Source: JALZAH01 sp051000755
Lineage (GTDB): Bacteria > Actinomycetota > Acidimicrobiia > Acidimicrobiales > Palsa-688
NCBI GenBank assembly: GCA_051000755.1
Contig: JBPCNZ010000155.1
Span: 1 to 25,676 of the forward strand
Reading direction: 5' to 3'
Length of the DNA: 25,676 bases
The position numbers were made by a program, and so were the translations under genes. Positions 14,090-22,952 of this stretch are shown here, piece by piece. Each line of letters opens with the position of its first letter. Positions within the stretch are counted from its first letter, which is position 1. Under the pieces are notes generated by a model. It worked only from the letters and a program-made list of their open reading frames with translations. It made no database searches and was not told the origin of the DNA.

Positions 14090-15151
14090 TCAGGCCGGGC
14101 ACGGATCACGGGGGTCAGCGCCGGCGCCCGACCCAATGGCGCGGAGGTGGTGCAGGGCCTGTCGGTAGGAGCTCACCACGGTGTCCTCCTGGTAGGGCAG
14201 ACCGTGCTCGAGGCAGAACGCCCGCACGTAGGGCTGGGCCCGACCCAGGTTGGGGCGGGGCATGGTCGGGAACAGGTGGTGCTCGATCTGGTAGTCCAGG
14301 CCGCCGAGGAGCAACGAGCCCAGCCATCCCCCCTTGACGTTTCGGGCCGTGATCACCTGACGGTGGGCGAAGCTCCGTTGGCTGTCCGGGGTGATGAGCG
14401 GCATGCCCTTGTGGTTGGGGGCGAACGAGCAACCCAGGCAGAAACCGAACACACCCTGCTGGACGGCGATGAAGGCCACCGCCTTGCCCACCGGCAGGAC
14501 GGCGAAGACCGCGCCCAGGTAGACCACGGCGTGCACACTCAGCAGGATCACCTCGGCCTTGATGGAGCGGTCGGCTCTCTGGCGACGCAACGTCTGCACG
14601 CTGGACACGTGGAGGTTGAGGCCCTCGAGGAACAGCAGGGGGAAGAACAGCGCGGCCTGGTGCTTGGAAAAGGCGCGCCCGATGCCGCGGCGGGCCGCGG
14701 TGTGAGCGGCGGTGAATGAGATGACCCCGGCCGCAATGTCAGGATCCCGGTTCTCCTGATTGGGGAAGGCGTGATGAGCATTGTGCTTCGGCACCCACCA
14801 TCCGAAGCTCAGGCCGGTCAGAAGGTTTCCCACGACCAGGCCCAAGCGCCGATTGTTCCGTTTGCTGGAGCAGATCTGCTGATGACCGGCATCGTGGCCC
14901 AAGAAGACCACCTGGCTGAAGGCCAACCCGAGGAAGGCAGCGACCGCGAGGGTGGCCCAGGAGTTGCCGAGGAGGGCGAACCCGGCCCATCCCCCCGCCA
15001 CAACGAGCAGCGTCAAGGCGATCTTCAGGGTGTAGTAGCCGGTCCGGCGGTCGAGGAGGCCTGCGAGTCGGAGCTGATGGCACAACTCCCCGTAGTCCGT
15101 ACGACGCTCAAGACCTGGGGCTACCGACAAACGCTCTTCTCCTCGGGGCAT
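14090..15151 (-). CDS. Membrane fatty-acid desaturase
   Basis: Di-iron integral-membrane desaturase that introduces a double bond into an acyl chain (acyl-lipid or acyl-CoA type; regiospecificity unknown). 353 residues from ATG 15151. Histidine boxes GHDAGH (85-90), HNAHH (123-127) and QIEHH (288-292), the last with the Gln typical of front-end/acyl-lipid enzymes. Hydrophobic pairs ~43-84 and ~197-240 form the membrane part. A TTG at 15196 would add 15 residues that look unlike protein; neither start has a strong ribosome site. No cytochrome b5 domain is fused, so a separate ferredoxin or similar must donate electrons. It lies 104 nt after the GT-C-like gene on the same strand. Confidence 0.93.
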   Translation of the reverse strand: MPRGEERLSVAPGLERRTDYGELCHQLRLAGLLDRRTGYYTLKIALTLLVVAGGWAGFALLGNSWATLAVAAFLGLAFSQVVFLGHDAGHQQICSSKRNNRRLGLVVGNLLTGLSFGWWVPKHNAHHAFPNQENRDPDIAAGVISFTAAHTAARRGIGRAFSKHQAALFFPLLFLEGLNLHVSSVQTLRRQRADRSIKAEVILLSVHAVVYLGAVFAVLPVGKAVAFIAVQQGVFGFCLGCSFAPNHKGMPLITPDSQRSFAHRQVITARNVKGGWLGSLLLGGLDYQIEHHLFPTMPRPNLGRAQPYVRAFCLEHGLPYQEDTVVSSYRQALHHLRAIGSGAGADPRDPCPA

Positions 15152-15255
15152 GACCCGAACGCAGGTCCCGTCGCGAAGACCGGAGCAACGCAACAAGCAA
15201 CGAAGACCGAAAACTACTCGAAAGGTGCGGCGGTCGCGTCGCGCTCAGGACCTTC

Positions 15256-16998
15256 TCAGGGAAAGGGGAGGCCCAGGGCCAAGCGGACCGGTCCGGGCTC
15301 GAAGGCGTGCACCAGGATCCAGCCATCGGGGGAGGTGTCGAGGATGGCCGCGCCCGACGACACCTTCCACGCCGGGTTGTCATGGACCCGGACCTCTACC
15401 GTGCCGGGCTGGGTGGCGGTGATCGCCATCTGGCTGCCGTCGATCCGGGAGAGGTAACCAGGCCCCGAGACGATGCCGGTGGCCCCGTCGACCTGATAGA
15501 CACGCCAACGGGCGCTACGCATGACCGGGCGCAGCCCGGGTACCCCGGAGGCCACCAGCTTGCCTTCGGCCACGCCGGCGTAATCGAGGGGAGCCGACGG
15601 CAGAGCCACGTAGCGGACACCGTTGTCGAGCAGCCATGCCTGATAGGCGGCATCGTTGAGGGCTCCGGCCTCGTAGAAGATGGGGTTGTCGGCCACGTCG
15701 AGCTGCCGCTCCCAGCCTCGGGCCAGGGCGACGGTCGGCGCCACGTAAGCGGACTCCCAGTGGTCGGCGGTGGGCACCACCTCGACTCGACTGCTGGGGC
15801 CCCCGGCATGGTGCAGCCACCGGACCAGGGGCTGGTAATAGGCCTGGTTCATCCAGGGATGACCGGTGTCGCTGGTCATGGCGCTCCATGCCGGCCCCCC
15901 TTGGGACAGCACGAGGGGGACAGCCAGGAGGGCGAGGAGCAGGCGCCGGCGGGACCACAGCAGGGCGACGGCCAGCGGCAGGGCCAGGCAGTCCTCGATG
16001 CGACCGATGTTGCCCCCCAGGGCGGAGGGGACGGCGACGCTGGCCCCGGCCACCACCGCGAACAGGAGCAGGCCGGCGCGCACGGCCCTCTCGGCGGCCG
16101 GCGTGATCACCCACAGGACGGCGGCGATGGCGAGCTCCCAGGCCCAGTCGGCGACCGGGTAGGGCATGGGCCCCTGTCCGGGGAACAGCAGGCCTACCAG
16201 GCCGAGCGGGGCGCCGATGGCGATCATCACTGCGACCGCCCCGCCCACACCGGGACGGCGCCATCGTGCCGCGACCCACGCGAGCAGGCGACGGGTGGCG
16301 CCCGTGGCGCCCGCCCCCAGACCGGTGGCGCCCACCCCCAGACCGATGGCCCCCGCCCCCCGACCGGGGGCAGCCGAGGTCGCCGGCCACCACGTGGCCA
16401 GCAGCCAGGCGGCAACGGCCAGGGCGACGAATGCGGCGGCCAGCGGGCTGAGGAGCCCGGCGGCGACGGCAGCCACGGCGGCCAACCACGGGCGCCGCCG
16501 GGCCAGCGCCAGGCAACACCAGAGTCCGGCAGCCTCGCCGGCGAGGAAGGGGAGCTGCCCGATGGCGGTCTCCACGATCAGGCTGACGGTGAAGACGATC
16601 GATGCCGGGCGGGCCGCGGCCCGGGCGAAATGGACATGGACCAATCGGTCGAAGGCCGACGCTGCGGCCATGGCCGAGAGCACGCTCGTCACGCTGAGGC
16701 CGATGGTGGCGGCCAGGGCCGGATACAGCACGCTGTAGCCGAGCATCCAGTGGCCGGCGAACCATTGGCTGTCCCACAGGGCCAGGCCATGCTGACGGAT
16801 CGCCTCCACCCGGTAGATCTGGGCTGGCAGGTCGCCGCCTCGCCATCCGAGGAGGATGCCCGAGCCCACAAGCACTCCGGCGAGGAGCGGGATCAGCGCA
16901 CTCCAGGCGGCCGGGAGCGGTGGTGGTCCAAAGGCGGCCCGGGCGCGCTGCCACCGGGTGGCGGCCGGTGGCCCGGCCGCCCAGGGGATCGTGGTCAT
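15256..16998 (-). CDS. Multi-pass GT-C-like membrane protein
   Basis: 580 residues with about ten hydrophobic segments in 30-375, followed by a ~200-residue soluble, probably extracytoplasmic, C-terminal domain. The first loop, with Asp56 in GGDLPAQIYR followed by LWDSQWFAGHWMLGYS, resembles the acidic loop of GT-C glycosyltransferases and of a large actinobacterial family of uncharacterised membrane proteins. Residues ~228-250 are a Gly/Ala low-complexity loop made by three 21-bp repeats. The ATG at 16998 is 19 nt after the stop of the preceding transferase-like gene, so the two are one operon. The donor would be a polyprenyl-phosphate sugar if the GT-C reading is right. Catalysis is inferred, not shown. 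Confidence 0.75.
   Translation of the reverse strand: MTTIPWAAGPPAATRWQRARAAFGPPPLPAAWSALIPLLAGVLVGSGILLGWRGGDLPAQIYRVEAIRQHGLALWDSQWFAGHWMLGYSVLYPALAATIGLSVTSVLSAMAAASAFDRLVHVHFARAAARPASIVFTVSLIVETAIGQLPFLAGEAAGLWCCLALARRRPWLAAVAAVAAGLLSPLAAAFVALAVAAWLLATWWPATSAAPGRGAGAIGLGVGATGLGAGATGATRRLLAWVAARWRRPGVGGAVAVMIAIGAPLGLVGLLFPGQGPMPYPVADWAWELAIAAVLWVITPAAERAVRAGLLLFAVVAGASVAVPSALGGNIGRIEDCLALPLAVALLWSRRRLLLALLAVPLVLSQGGPAWSAMTSDTGHPWMNQAYYQPLVRWLHHAGGPSSRVEVVPTADHWESAYVAPTVALARGWERQLDVADNPIFYEAGALNDAAYQAWLLDNGVRYVALPSAPLDYAGVAEGKLVASGVPGLRPVMRSARWRVYQVDGATGIVSGPGYLSRIDGSQMAITATQPGTVEVRVHDNPAWKVSSGAAILDTSPDGWILVHAFEPGPVRLALGLPFP
16304..16366. repeat. Three 21-bp tandem repeats inside the membrane protein gene
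   Basis: Units at 16304, 16325 and 16346; the first two differ at one base, the third at several. They encode a Gly/Ala/Thr loop (minus strand, GATG/GLGAG-type). In-frame copy change would only lengthen the loop. Confidence 0.8.
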
Positions 16999-17017
16999 GG
17001 TTCGCCAGGCCGGTCGG

Positions 17018-18697
17018 TCACTGGCACAGAGCCGCCCCCGACGACTTGGCGTACAGCTCTCCTACGACGCCGCTGAACGGCTTGGGGGACGTGCCCTGGC
17101 GGAAGGCGGCCAGGGGGACCAGGGTGGTCTGGTCGGCGAGGAGGTGGCCGATGCTCACCACTTGGGCGTTGACGACCCGGGACCACGCCGAGCCGGACGA
17201 CCCGATGGGGCGCAGGGGTGAGATCTCCAGGATGCGGGCCCCGGGCGGCAGAGCGGAGATGGCCGGGAGGATCGTCTGACACGGGTTGGCGGCCTGGAGG
17301 CGGGGGACGATGTGGCGCCAGTCCACCACCTTGGGATCGGTGCTCACCCCGGTGGGCGTCAGGTAGGTGAGACCGGGCGGCAGGTAGTAGTGGAGGACGG
17401 CGAGCTGCTCGGTCTGGGATACGACCACCACGTCACCCTGATGCAGGTCGGGCCCGGCCGCGGCGGCGACCGCGGCCACATTGCTCTTGGCGTAGCGGGC
17501 ATTGGGGTTGGGCAGGAGCGAACCGATGAGTCCCCACAGGGCGCAGACCACGCACACGCCGAGGAGGATGGCCCGGCCCCGGGACGAACTGGCCATGCAG
17601 CCGGCCGCCCCGAGGAGCAGGGCGGCGAGGGTCACGCCCAGGTAACGGACCGTCCACGACGGCTCGAGGTAGGACACGCACCAGCCGATGACCAGGGTGC
17701 CGATCCCGATGGCACCGAGGAGGGCGGTGGCGTCCCGGTCGACGAGGGGCCGGTCCCTGCGGGTCGACCACACCCCGTAGACGAGGGCCGGCAGGATCAC
17801 GACGCCCAACGTCCCGCCCAGCAAGGAGGCCGGGTCGGCGAAGAGATCGGCTACCCCCGGGGGCACGGCCCACGGGGCGGCGGTGGAACCGACCTGAGCA
17901 AAGAGGGTCGGGAGCCACGGTGAGTACAAGACGCCGACGCCGAGGCCGCAGAGGACCACGCCCCTTGCCAGAGCCCGGTCGGCGCTGCGCCAGGCCTGGA
18001 CCAGCACCACCAGGGCGGTGACGGCGACGACGTAGAGGCCCCAGTTGTGGGTGTAGATGACCGCCGCAGAAGCCGCCACCGCGCCCAGGGCATCCCGCCG
18101 TATCCGGTATCGGACGGCGCGCACGGTGAAGGTCAGGGCGACCAGGCCCAGGCCGACCAACAGAGTGTACATCCGGGTCTCGGTGCCGTACCAGGTGAGG
18201 AAGGGGCTGGTGGTGGCCAGGGCCGCGGCCGCGAAGCCCGCATCCCGGCCGAACAGGCTGCGTCCGGCCCAGAAGGCGACGGGGATCACGGCCAGGGAGA
18301 TGAGCACGGCCAGGACATGGGTCGAGACCGGCGACGCCCCGAAGGCTTGGAGCCACACGTGTAAGAGGGCGTAGAACAGCGGTGGGGAGCCGTCCAGGCG
18401 GAGCAGATGGGGGATCTGGCTGATCGGGCTGGAGGCGATGCCGACGCTGATGCCTTCGTCGACCCAGTAGGCCCGTCCCAGGTTGGGGATCCGGAGCATG
18501 GCGGCCAGGAGGACCAGGGCCCCTACCACTCGGCGGTCCCAGCGGGACGACCACCACGCGCCGGGGACGCGCTCGATCCACCGGGCGCGCTCGGTCAGTC
18601 GAGCCCGGTTGAGGAGCCGGGCCGGCCCGCCGGGCCGCCGCCTCTCGCCGGTCGAACTGAGGGCGGGGTTCGCCCCCGACGACGGGCGCAGGGACAT
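17018..18697 (-). CDS. PMT/ArnT-like (GT39/GT-C) membrane glycosyltransferase
   Basis: 559 residues, about 10-12 membrane segments from residue ~58, then a C-terminal extracytoplasmic domain (~430-559). The first external loop carries the GT-C acidic pair Asp80-Glu81 in YWVDEGIS, and a DGSPPLFYALLHVWL loop matches mannosyltransferase-like families that move a sugar from a polyprenyl-phosphate donor to lipid, protein or polysaccharide. The start ATG 18697 has GGGGAG just upstream on the minus strand; the frame runs open to 18940, but that extension lies in the peroxiredoxin gene and is not protein-like. A ~50-residue Arg/Pro-rich cytoplasmic N-terminus precedes the first membrane helix. Acceptor unknown. 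Confidence 0.85.
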   Translation of the reverse strand: MSLRPSSGANPALSSTGERRRPGGPARLLNRARLTERARWIERVPGAWWSSRWDRRVVGALVLLAAMLRIPNLGRAYWVDEGISVGIASSPISQIPHLLRLDGSPPLFYALLHVWLQAFGASPVSTHVLAVLISLAVIPVAFWAGRSLFGRDAGFAAAALATTSPFLTWYGTETRMYTLLVGLGLVALTFTVRAVRYRIRRDALGAVAASAAVIYTHNWGLYVVAVTALVVLVQAWRSADRALARGVVLCGLGVGVLYSPWLPTLFAQVGSTAAPWAVPPGVADLFADPASLLGGTLGVVILPALVYGVWSTRRDRPLVDRDATALLGAIGIGTLVIGWCVSYLEPSWTVRYLGVTLAALLLGAAGCMASSSRGRAILLGVCVVCALWGLIGSLLPNPNARYAKSNVAAVAAAAGPDLHQGDVVVVSQTEQLAVLHYYLPPGLTYLTPTGVSTDPKVVDWRHIVPRLQAANPCQTILPAISALPPGARILEISPLRPIGSSGSAWSRVVNAQVVSIGHLLADQTTLVPLAAFRQGTSPKPFSGVVGELYAKSSGAALCQ

Positions 18698-18789
18698 CAG
18701 CAGCTCCCCCGCGAGTCGGGGCCACGCATCTTCCGATGCTAACCGGGGAGCCACCCCCGACCCCGGCACCCGCCGCTGACGTGGGCTGA

Positions 18790-19254
18790 TCAGGACTCGA
18801 GAGCCTGCATCAGCTTGGTTGGCGTGTCCTTGGGGGAGATCTTGTACCAGACCTCGGCCAGCGATCCCGACTCGTCCACGAGGAAGGAGGATCGTTCCAC
18901 ACCCATGTACTTCTTGCCGTACATGGACTTCTCGACCCACACTCCGAACGCCTCCGCCGTGTGGTGGTCGGGGTCGGACAGGAGCGGGAAGCCCAGTCCG
19001 TACTTGGCGTCGAACTTGGCCTGCTTCTCAGGCTTGTCGGGACTGATGCCGATCACTGCGGTGTCACCGATGCCGCCGAGGATGTCGCGCAGACCGCACG
19101 CCTGGGTGGTGCAGCCCGGCGTGTCGGCCTTGGGGTAGAAGTAGACGAGGACCTTGCGACCCTCGAACCCGGCCAGCGACACCTCGGTGCCCTTCTGGTC
19201 CAAGAGGGTGAACGCCGGCGCCGGGGCACCGGACTCCAAGCGGGAGGAGGCCAT
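18790..19254 (-). CDS. bcp: Thioredoxin-dependent peroxiredoxin (PrxQ/BCP)
   Basis: Reduces hydrogen and organic peroxides using thioredoxin. 154 residues, thioredoxin fold. Peroxidatic Cys48 in ADTPGCTTQAC and resolving Cys53 five residues later, the atypical 2-Cys PrxQ arrangement. Pro-Thr motif KADTPGCT and conserved SDPDHHTAEAFGV are present. ATG 19254 gives the normal length; an upstream in-frame start at 19314 would add 20 non-conserved residues. TATCAT lies 7 nt before the ATG and there is no ribosome site, so the message may be leaderless. Divergent from the UbiB-like gene; the membrane transferase gene follows after 92 nt. Confidence 0.96.
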   Translation of the reverse strand: MASSRLESGAPAPAFTLLDQKGTEVSLAGFEGRKVLVYFYPKADTPGCTTQACGLRDILGGIGDTAVIGISPDKPEKQAKFDAKYGLGFPLLSDPDHHTAEAFGVWVEKSMYGKKYMGVERSSFLVDESGSLAEVWYKISPKDTPTKLMQALES

Positions 19255-19261
19255 GGTGGCG

Positions 19262-19267
19262 ATGATA
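19262..19267 (-). promoter_or_regulatory. Candidate -10 for leaderless bcp
   Basis: TATCAT on the minus strand, 7 nt before the ATG at 19254. It is the best match to a full TATAAT-like element among the candidates in this window. Confidence 0.45.
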
Positions 19268-19331
19268 GAGGCACCGGGGACGGGCCCGGCTGGACAGATA
19301 ACTCGGCCCGGCACGGTAGCGTCAGCCGGCG

Positions 19332-21017
19332 ATGACCACGGGACCGGAGCCGCAGCTGGACCCGAGCGTCGGGGACCGCGACCGCACCTCCCGGGACGAC
19401 GGGGCGTCGATCCCCCCCGACGCGTCCCCCGATCTGCACTTCGGGGCGTTCAGCGATCACGGCCCCTGGCAGCTCGACCTGAACCGGTTGTCGTGGCGGG
19501 CCGGCGTCGGCGCCCTGCGGGACGGGACCAGCGCTCAGGTGCCCCTGTTGATCCGTCGTCGCCGGGTGCCGCCCGGGGTCCGGGTGGTGAGCACCGGTCT
19601 CCGTCTGGGGAGGGCCCTGGCCGGCTGGTACCTCATCGACCGCCGGGCCGCCCGCCGCCATGGCGATCCCTCCCGGTCGCGGGCGGGGCTGTCCCGCCGG
19701 CTCCGGCGGGCCTTCGAGGCCCTCGGCCCGACCTACATCAAGCTGGGCCAGATCCTCTCCTCGGGCGAGGGCCTGTTCCCCGCCGAACTGGTCGGCGAGT
19801 TCAAGCTGCTGCGCGACCACGTGCCCCCGGAGTCGTTCGATGCGGTCCGGACCGTCGTGGAGGAGGAGCTGGGCCGGCCCATCGAGTCGGTCTTCTCGTC
19901 GTTCGAGACCCGCCCGCTGGCGGCCGCCTCGGTCGCCCAGGTCCACGCCGCCACGTTGCGAACGGGCGAGCCCGTCGTGGTCAAGGTGCAGCGCCCGGCC
20001 GTCGCCGCCACGGTCCGCCGTGACCTGGCCGCCATGAGCTGGATCGCCCCGGCGTTGATCGGTCGCATCCCCGTCTCCGCCCTGGCCAACCCGCCGGCCC
20101 TGGTCGAACTGTTCGCCGAGACCATCGTCGAGGAACTGGACTTCCGCCTGGAGGCGGACAACATGCTCGACGTGGCCGCCGTCCTGGCCTCCACCGGGCA
20201 GCGCTCCATCGTCATTCCCCGCCCCCACCCCGACCTGGTCAGCCGGAGGCTCCTGGTCATGGAGCGGCTGGACGGCTTCGGCTGGGACGACGTGGCCGGC
20301 ATGAAGGCGGCCGGTATCGACACCGAGGCGGTGGTCCACGCCCTGCTGATCGCCTTCCTCGAGGGAGCGACCCTCTTCGGCGTGTTTCACGGCGACCTGC
20401 ACGGCGGCAACTTGTTCGTGCAGTCCGACGGCCGCGTCGCCCTGCTCGACTTCGGCATCACCGGCCGCCTGGACCAGTTCCGCCGCCTGGCGTTCCTCAG
20501 GATGCTCATGGGCGGCAGCATGAACGACCCCAAGCTCCAGCTCAGCGCCCTGCGCGACCTCGGGGCCCTTCCCGCCGACACCGACCTCGACGCGGTGGTG
20601 ACCGACTTCGGGTTGGACCGCCCGCCCCGCGACGCGGCGGCGATGAACCCCGACGAGATGCTCGGAGAGATCCGGGAGCTGACCAAGCAGCTGTTGGCCT
20701 ACGGGGCGAAGTTCCCCAAGGTGCTGATGCTGTTCGTGAAGGACCTGCTGTTCCTCGACGGGGCCCTGGCCACCCTCGCCCCCGACGTCGACCTCTTCGC
20801 CGAGATCACCCGGATCGCCGCCTACTTCACCGTGCGCTACGGCGCCCAGATAGCAGCCGACATCGGCATCGACCCCCGCCAGCACGAGGTGGACATGAAC
20901 TCGGTACGGGCTGGCCTGGGGGTTTCCGGCGACACCGAGAGCCTCACCTATCGCGAGTTGCAGGGCCGGCGGGAGCTCATCCGCAAGCGGATGGAGGACC
21001 ACCGGCGGAAACGTTGA
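19332..21017 (+). CDS. ABC1/UbiB-family kinase-like protein
   Basis: Atypical kinase of the ABC1/ADCK/UbiB family, linked in other organisms to quinone or lipid homeostasis. 561 residues. A disordered, Asp/Pro-rich N-terminus (~1-45), then the KxGQ helix IKLGQ (136-140) with LFPAEL, the Ala-rich loop PLAAASVAQVHAA (195-207), Lys218 in VVKVQRP, the catalytic HGDLHGGN (353-360) and the metal-binding DFG (373-375). The C-terminus ~390-561 is helical. I see no hydrophobic pair of membrane helices there, unlike many UbiB proteins. Start ATG 19332 has no good ribosome site; TAGCGT lies 9 nt upstream. Quinone type and substrate cannot be read from the sequence. Confidence 0.93.
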   Translation: MTTGPEPQLDPSVGDRDRTSRDDGASIPPDASPDLHFGAFSDHGPWQLDLNRLSWRAGVGALRDGTSAQVPLLIRRRRVPPGVRVVSTGLRLGRALAGWYLIDRRAARRHGDPSRSRAGLSRRLRRAFEALGPTYIKLGQILSSGEGLFPAELVGEFKLLRDHVPPESFDAVRTVVEEELGRPIESVFSSFETRPLAAASVAQVHAATLRTGEPVVVKVQRPAVAATVRRDLAAMSWIAPALIGRIPVSALANPPALVELFAETIVEELDFRLEADNMLDVAAVLASTGQRSIVIPRPHPDLVSRRLLVMERLDGFGWDDVAGMKAAGIDTEAVVHALLIAFLEGATLFGVFHGDLHGGNLFVQSDGRVALLDFGITGRLDQFRRLAFLRMLMGGSMNDPKLQLSALRDLGALPADTDLDAVVTDFGLDRPPRDAAAMNPDEMLGEIRELTKQLLAYGAKFPKVLMLFVKDLLFLDGALATLAPDVDLFAEITRIAAYFTVRYGAQIAADIGIDPRQHEVDMNSVRAGLGVSGDTESLTYRELQGRRELIRKRMEDHRRKR

Positions 21018-21112
21018 GCACCTGGTCCAGACCGGTCGAAGCCACCCAGCCGATACCCTGAGGCATCGACTCGGCACTCCGTCGGGACGTCCCCCTCTCC
21101 CCCGGATGTGAG

Positions 21113-22942
21113 ATGCAGCGCGCCGATCTACGCAATGTGGCCATCGTGGCCCACGTCGACCATGGAAAGACGACGTTGGTCGATGCCATGCTCAAGCAGT
21201 CCGGCGCCTTCCGCGCCAACCAGGACGTCGCCGAGCGGGTCATGGACTCGATGGACCTGGAGCGGGAGAAGGGCATCACCATCCTCGCGAAGAACACGGC
21301 GGTAAATCACCGCGGTGTGAAGCTGAACATCATCGACACACCCGGCCATGCCGATTTCGGGGGCGAGGTCGAGCGCGGCCTGACCATGGTCGACGGGGTT
21401 CTGCTGCTGGTGGACGCCTCCGAGGGTCCGCTCCCTCAAACCCGTTTCGTCCTCCGCAAGGCGCTGGAGTCCCGGCTGCCGGTGATTCTCGTCGTCAACA
21501 AGGTCGACCGTCCCGACGCGCGGATCGACACGGTCGTCGATGAGGTCTATGAGCTATTTCTCGACCTCGACGCGGACTCCGAGCAGATCGAGTTCCCGAT
21601 CGTCTACACGAACGCCCGAGCGGGTCGGGCTTCGCTGGCCGAGGGAGAGGAGGGGACGGATCTCTCGCCCCTTCTCGACCTGATGCTGGAGCGCATCCCC
21701 GCTCCCTCATTCGAGCCTGACCACCCGCTGCAGGCGCACGTCACCAATCTCGACGCGTCGCCTTACGTCGGCCGCCTAGCGCTCTGCCGCGTGCGCCACG
21801 GCACGATTCGGGCCGGGGCGCGGATCGCCTGGTGCCGCGCCGACGGCAGGATCGAGGACGCGACGGTCAGCGGCCTCTACGTGACCGAGGCCCTCGACCG
21901 AGTCGAGGCGGAGGAGGCGGGGCCGGGCGAGATCATCGCCGTCGCCGGTCTCCCGGAGGTGACGATCGGCGAGACACTCGCCGATCCCGAGGACCCGCGC
22001 CCGTTGCCGGTGATCAGCGTCGACGAGCCCTCGTTGTCAATCGTCGTCGGCATCAATACCTCGCCCTTGGCGGGCCGGGACGGCAGCAGGCTCACCGCTC
22101 GCCAGATCCGCGACCGCCTCGAATCAGAGCTGGTCGGAAACGTCTCGATCAGGGTCCTTGACACCGAACGCCCGGACGCCTGGGAAGTCCAGGGCCGGGG
22201 AGAGCTTCAACTCGTGGTGCTGCTGGAGCTGATGCGACGCGAGGGCTTCGAGCTGACCGCGGGCCAGCCGCAGGTGCTGACGCGCGAGATCGACGGCACG
22301 CTGCACGAGCCCGTGGAGCGGCTTGCGATCGACGTGCCCGAGGACTACGTCGGTGTGGTCACTCAGTTGCTCGCGCTGCGCATGGGGCGCCTCGACCAGA
22401 TGGTCAACCACTCGACCGGCTGGGTCCGGTTCGAGTATCTCGTGCCGGCCCGCGGGCTGATCGGCTTTCGCACCGAGTTCCTCACCGAGACACGCGGCAC
22501 CGGGGTGCTGCACCACGTCTTCGAGCGCTGGGAGCCGTGGGCCGGGGAGATGAGGACCCGGCCGACCGGCGCACTGGTCGCCGACCGGCGCGGCGCCACG
22601 GCCAGCTTCGCGCTCTTCGGGCTGCAGGAGCGCGGTGCCCTGTTCGTCGGCCCGGGTCAGGAGGTCTACGAGGGGATGATCGTCGGCGAGAACTCCCGCC
22701 CCGCCGACCTCGACGTCAACGCGATCAAGGAGAAGCACCAGACCAACGTGCGGGCGGCAAGCGCCGACATCCTGGTGCGGCTGATCCCCGCCCGCCAGCT
22801 CTCGCTCGACCAGGCACTGGAGTTTCTTCGCGAGGATGAGTGCGTGGAGATCACGCCCGGCGCCGTGCGACTGCGAAAGGCGGAGCTCGACAAGACGGCG
22901 CGCCTGAAGTCGGCCCGGCGAGGGGCACGACCGACCAAGTAG
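21113..22942 (+). CDS. typA: Translational GTPase TypA/BipA
   Basis: Ribosome-binding GTPase of the EF-G class that helps large-subunit assembly under stress and cold. 609 residues. G1 AHVDHGKTT (13-21), switch region EREKGITI (50-57), G3 DTPGHADF (75-82), G4 NKVDR (129-133). Domains II, III and V and the TypA-specific C-terminal domain (VGENSRPADLDVN, then KEKHQTNVRA) are all present, so it is complete. The ATG at 21113 is preceded by GGATGTGAG, a weak ribosome site; a second ATG at 21108 is out of frame. A 95-nt gap without an obvious promoter separates it from the UbiB-like gene. It is 10 nt ahead of the AIM24 gene. Confidence 0.97.
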   Translation: MQRADLRNVAIVAHVDHGKTTLVDAMLKQSGAFRANQDVAERVMDSMDLEREKGITILAKNTAVNHRGVKLNIIDTPGHADFGGEVERGLTMVDGVLLLVDASEGPLPQTRFVLRKALESRLPVILVVNKVDRPDARIDTVVDEVYELFLDLDADSEQIEFPIVYTNARAGRASLAEGEEGTDLSPLLDLMLERIPAPSFEPDHPLQAHVTNLDASPYVGRLALCRVRHGTIRAGARIAWCRADGRIEDATVSGLYVTEALDRVEAEEAGPGEIIAVAGLPEVTIGETLADPEDPRPLPVISVDEPSLSIVVGINTSPLAGRDGSRLTARQIRDRLESELVGNVSIRVLDTERPDAWEVQGRGELQLVVLLELMRREGFELTAGQPQVLTREIDGTLHEPVERLAIDVPEDYVGVVTQLLALRMGRLDQMVNHSTGWVRFEYLVPARGLIGFRTEFLTETRGTGVLHHVFERWEPWAGEMRTRPTGALVADRRGATASFALFGLQERGALFVGPGQEVYEGMIVGENSRPADLDVNAIKEKHQTNVRAASADILVRLIPARQLSLDQALEFLREDECVEITPGAVRLRKAELDKTARLKSARRGARPTK

Positions 22943-22945
22943 GCT
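22940..22945 (+). promoter_or_regulatory. Candidate -10 for AIM24 gene, overlapping typA stop
   Basis: TAGGCT begins at the typA stop TAG and ends 7 nt before the ATG at 22953. It fits the TANNNT spacing seen elsewhere but could be chance, since read-through from typA is also possible. Confidence 0.25.
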
Positions 22946-22952
22946 CGACCCG

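Noticed and set aside
19053..21077. 674-codon open frame antisense to the UbiB-like gene
   Set aside because: It spans two divergent genes and has a shadow-like composition.
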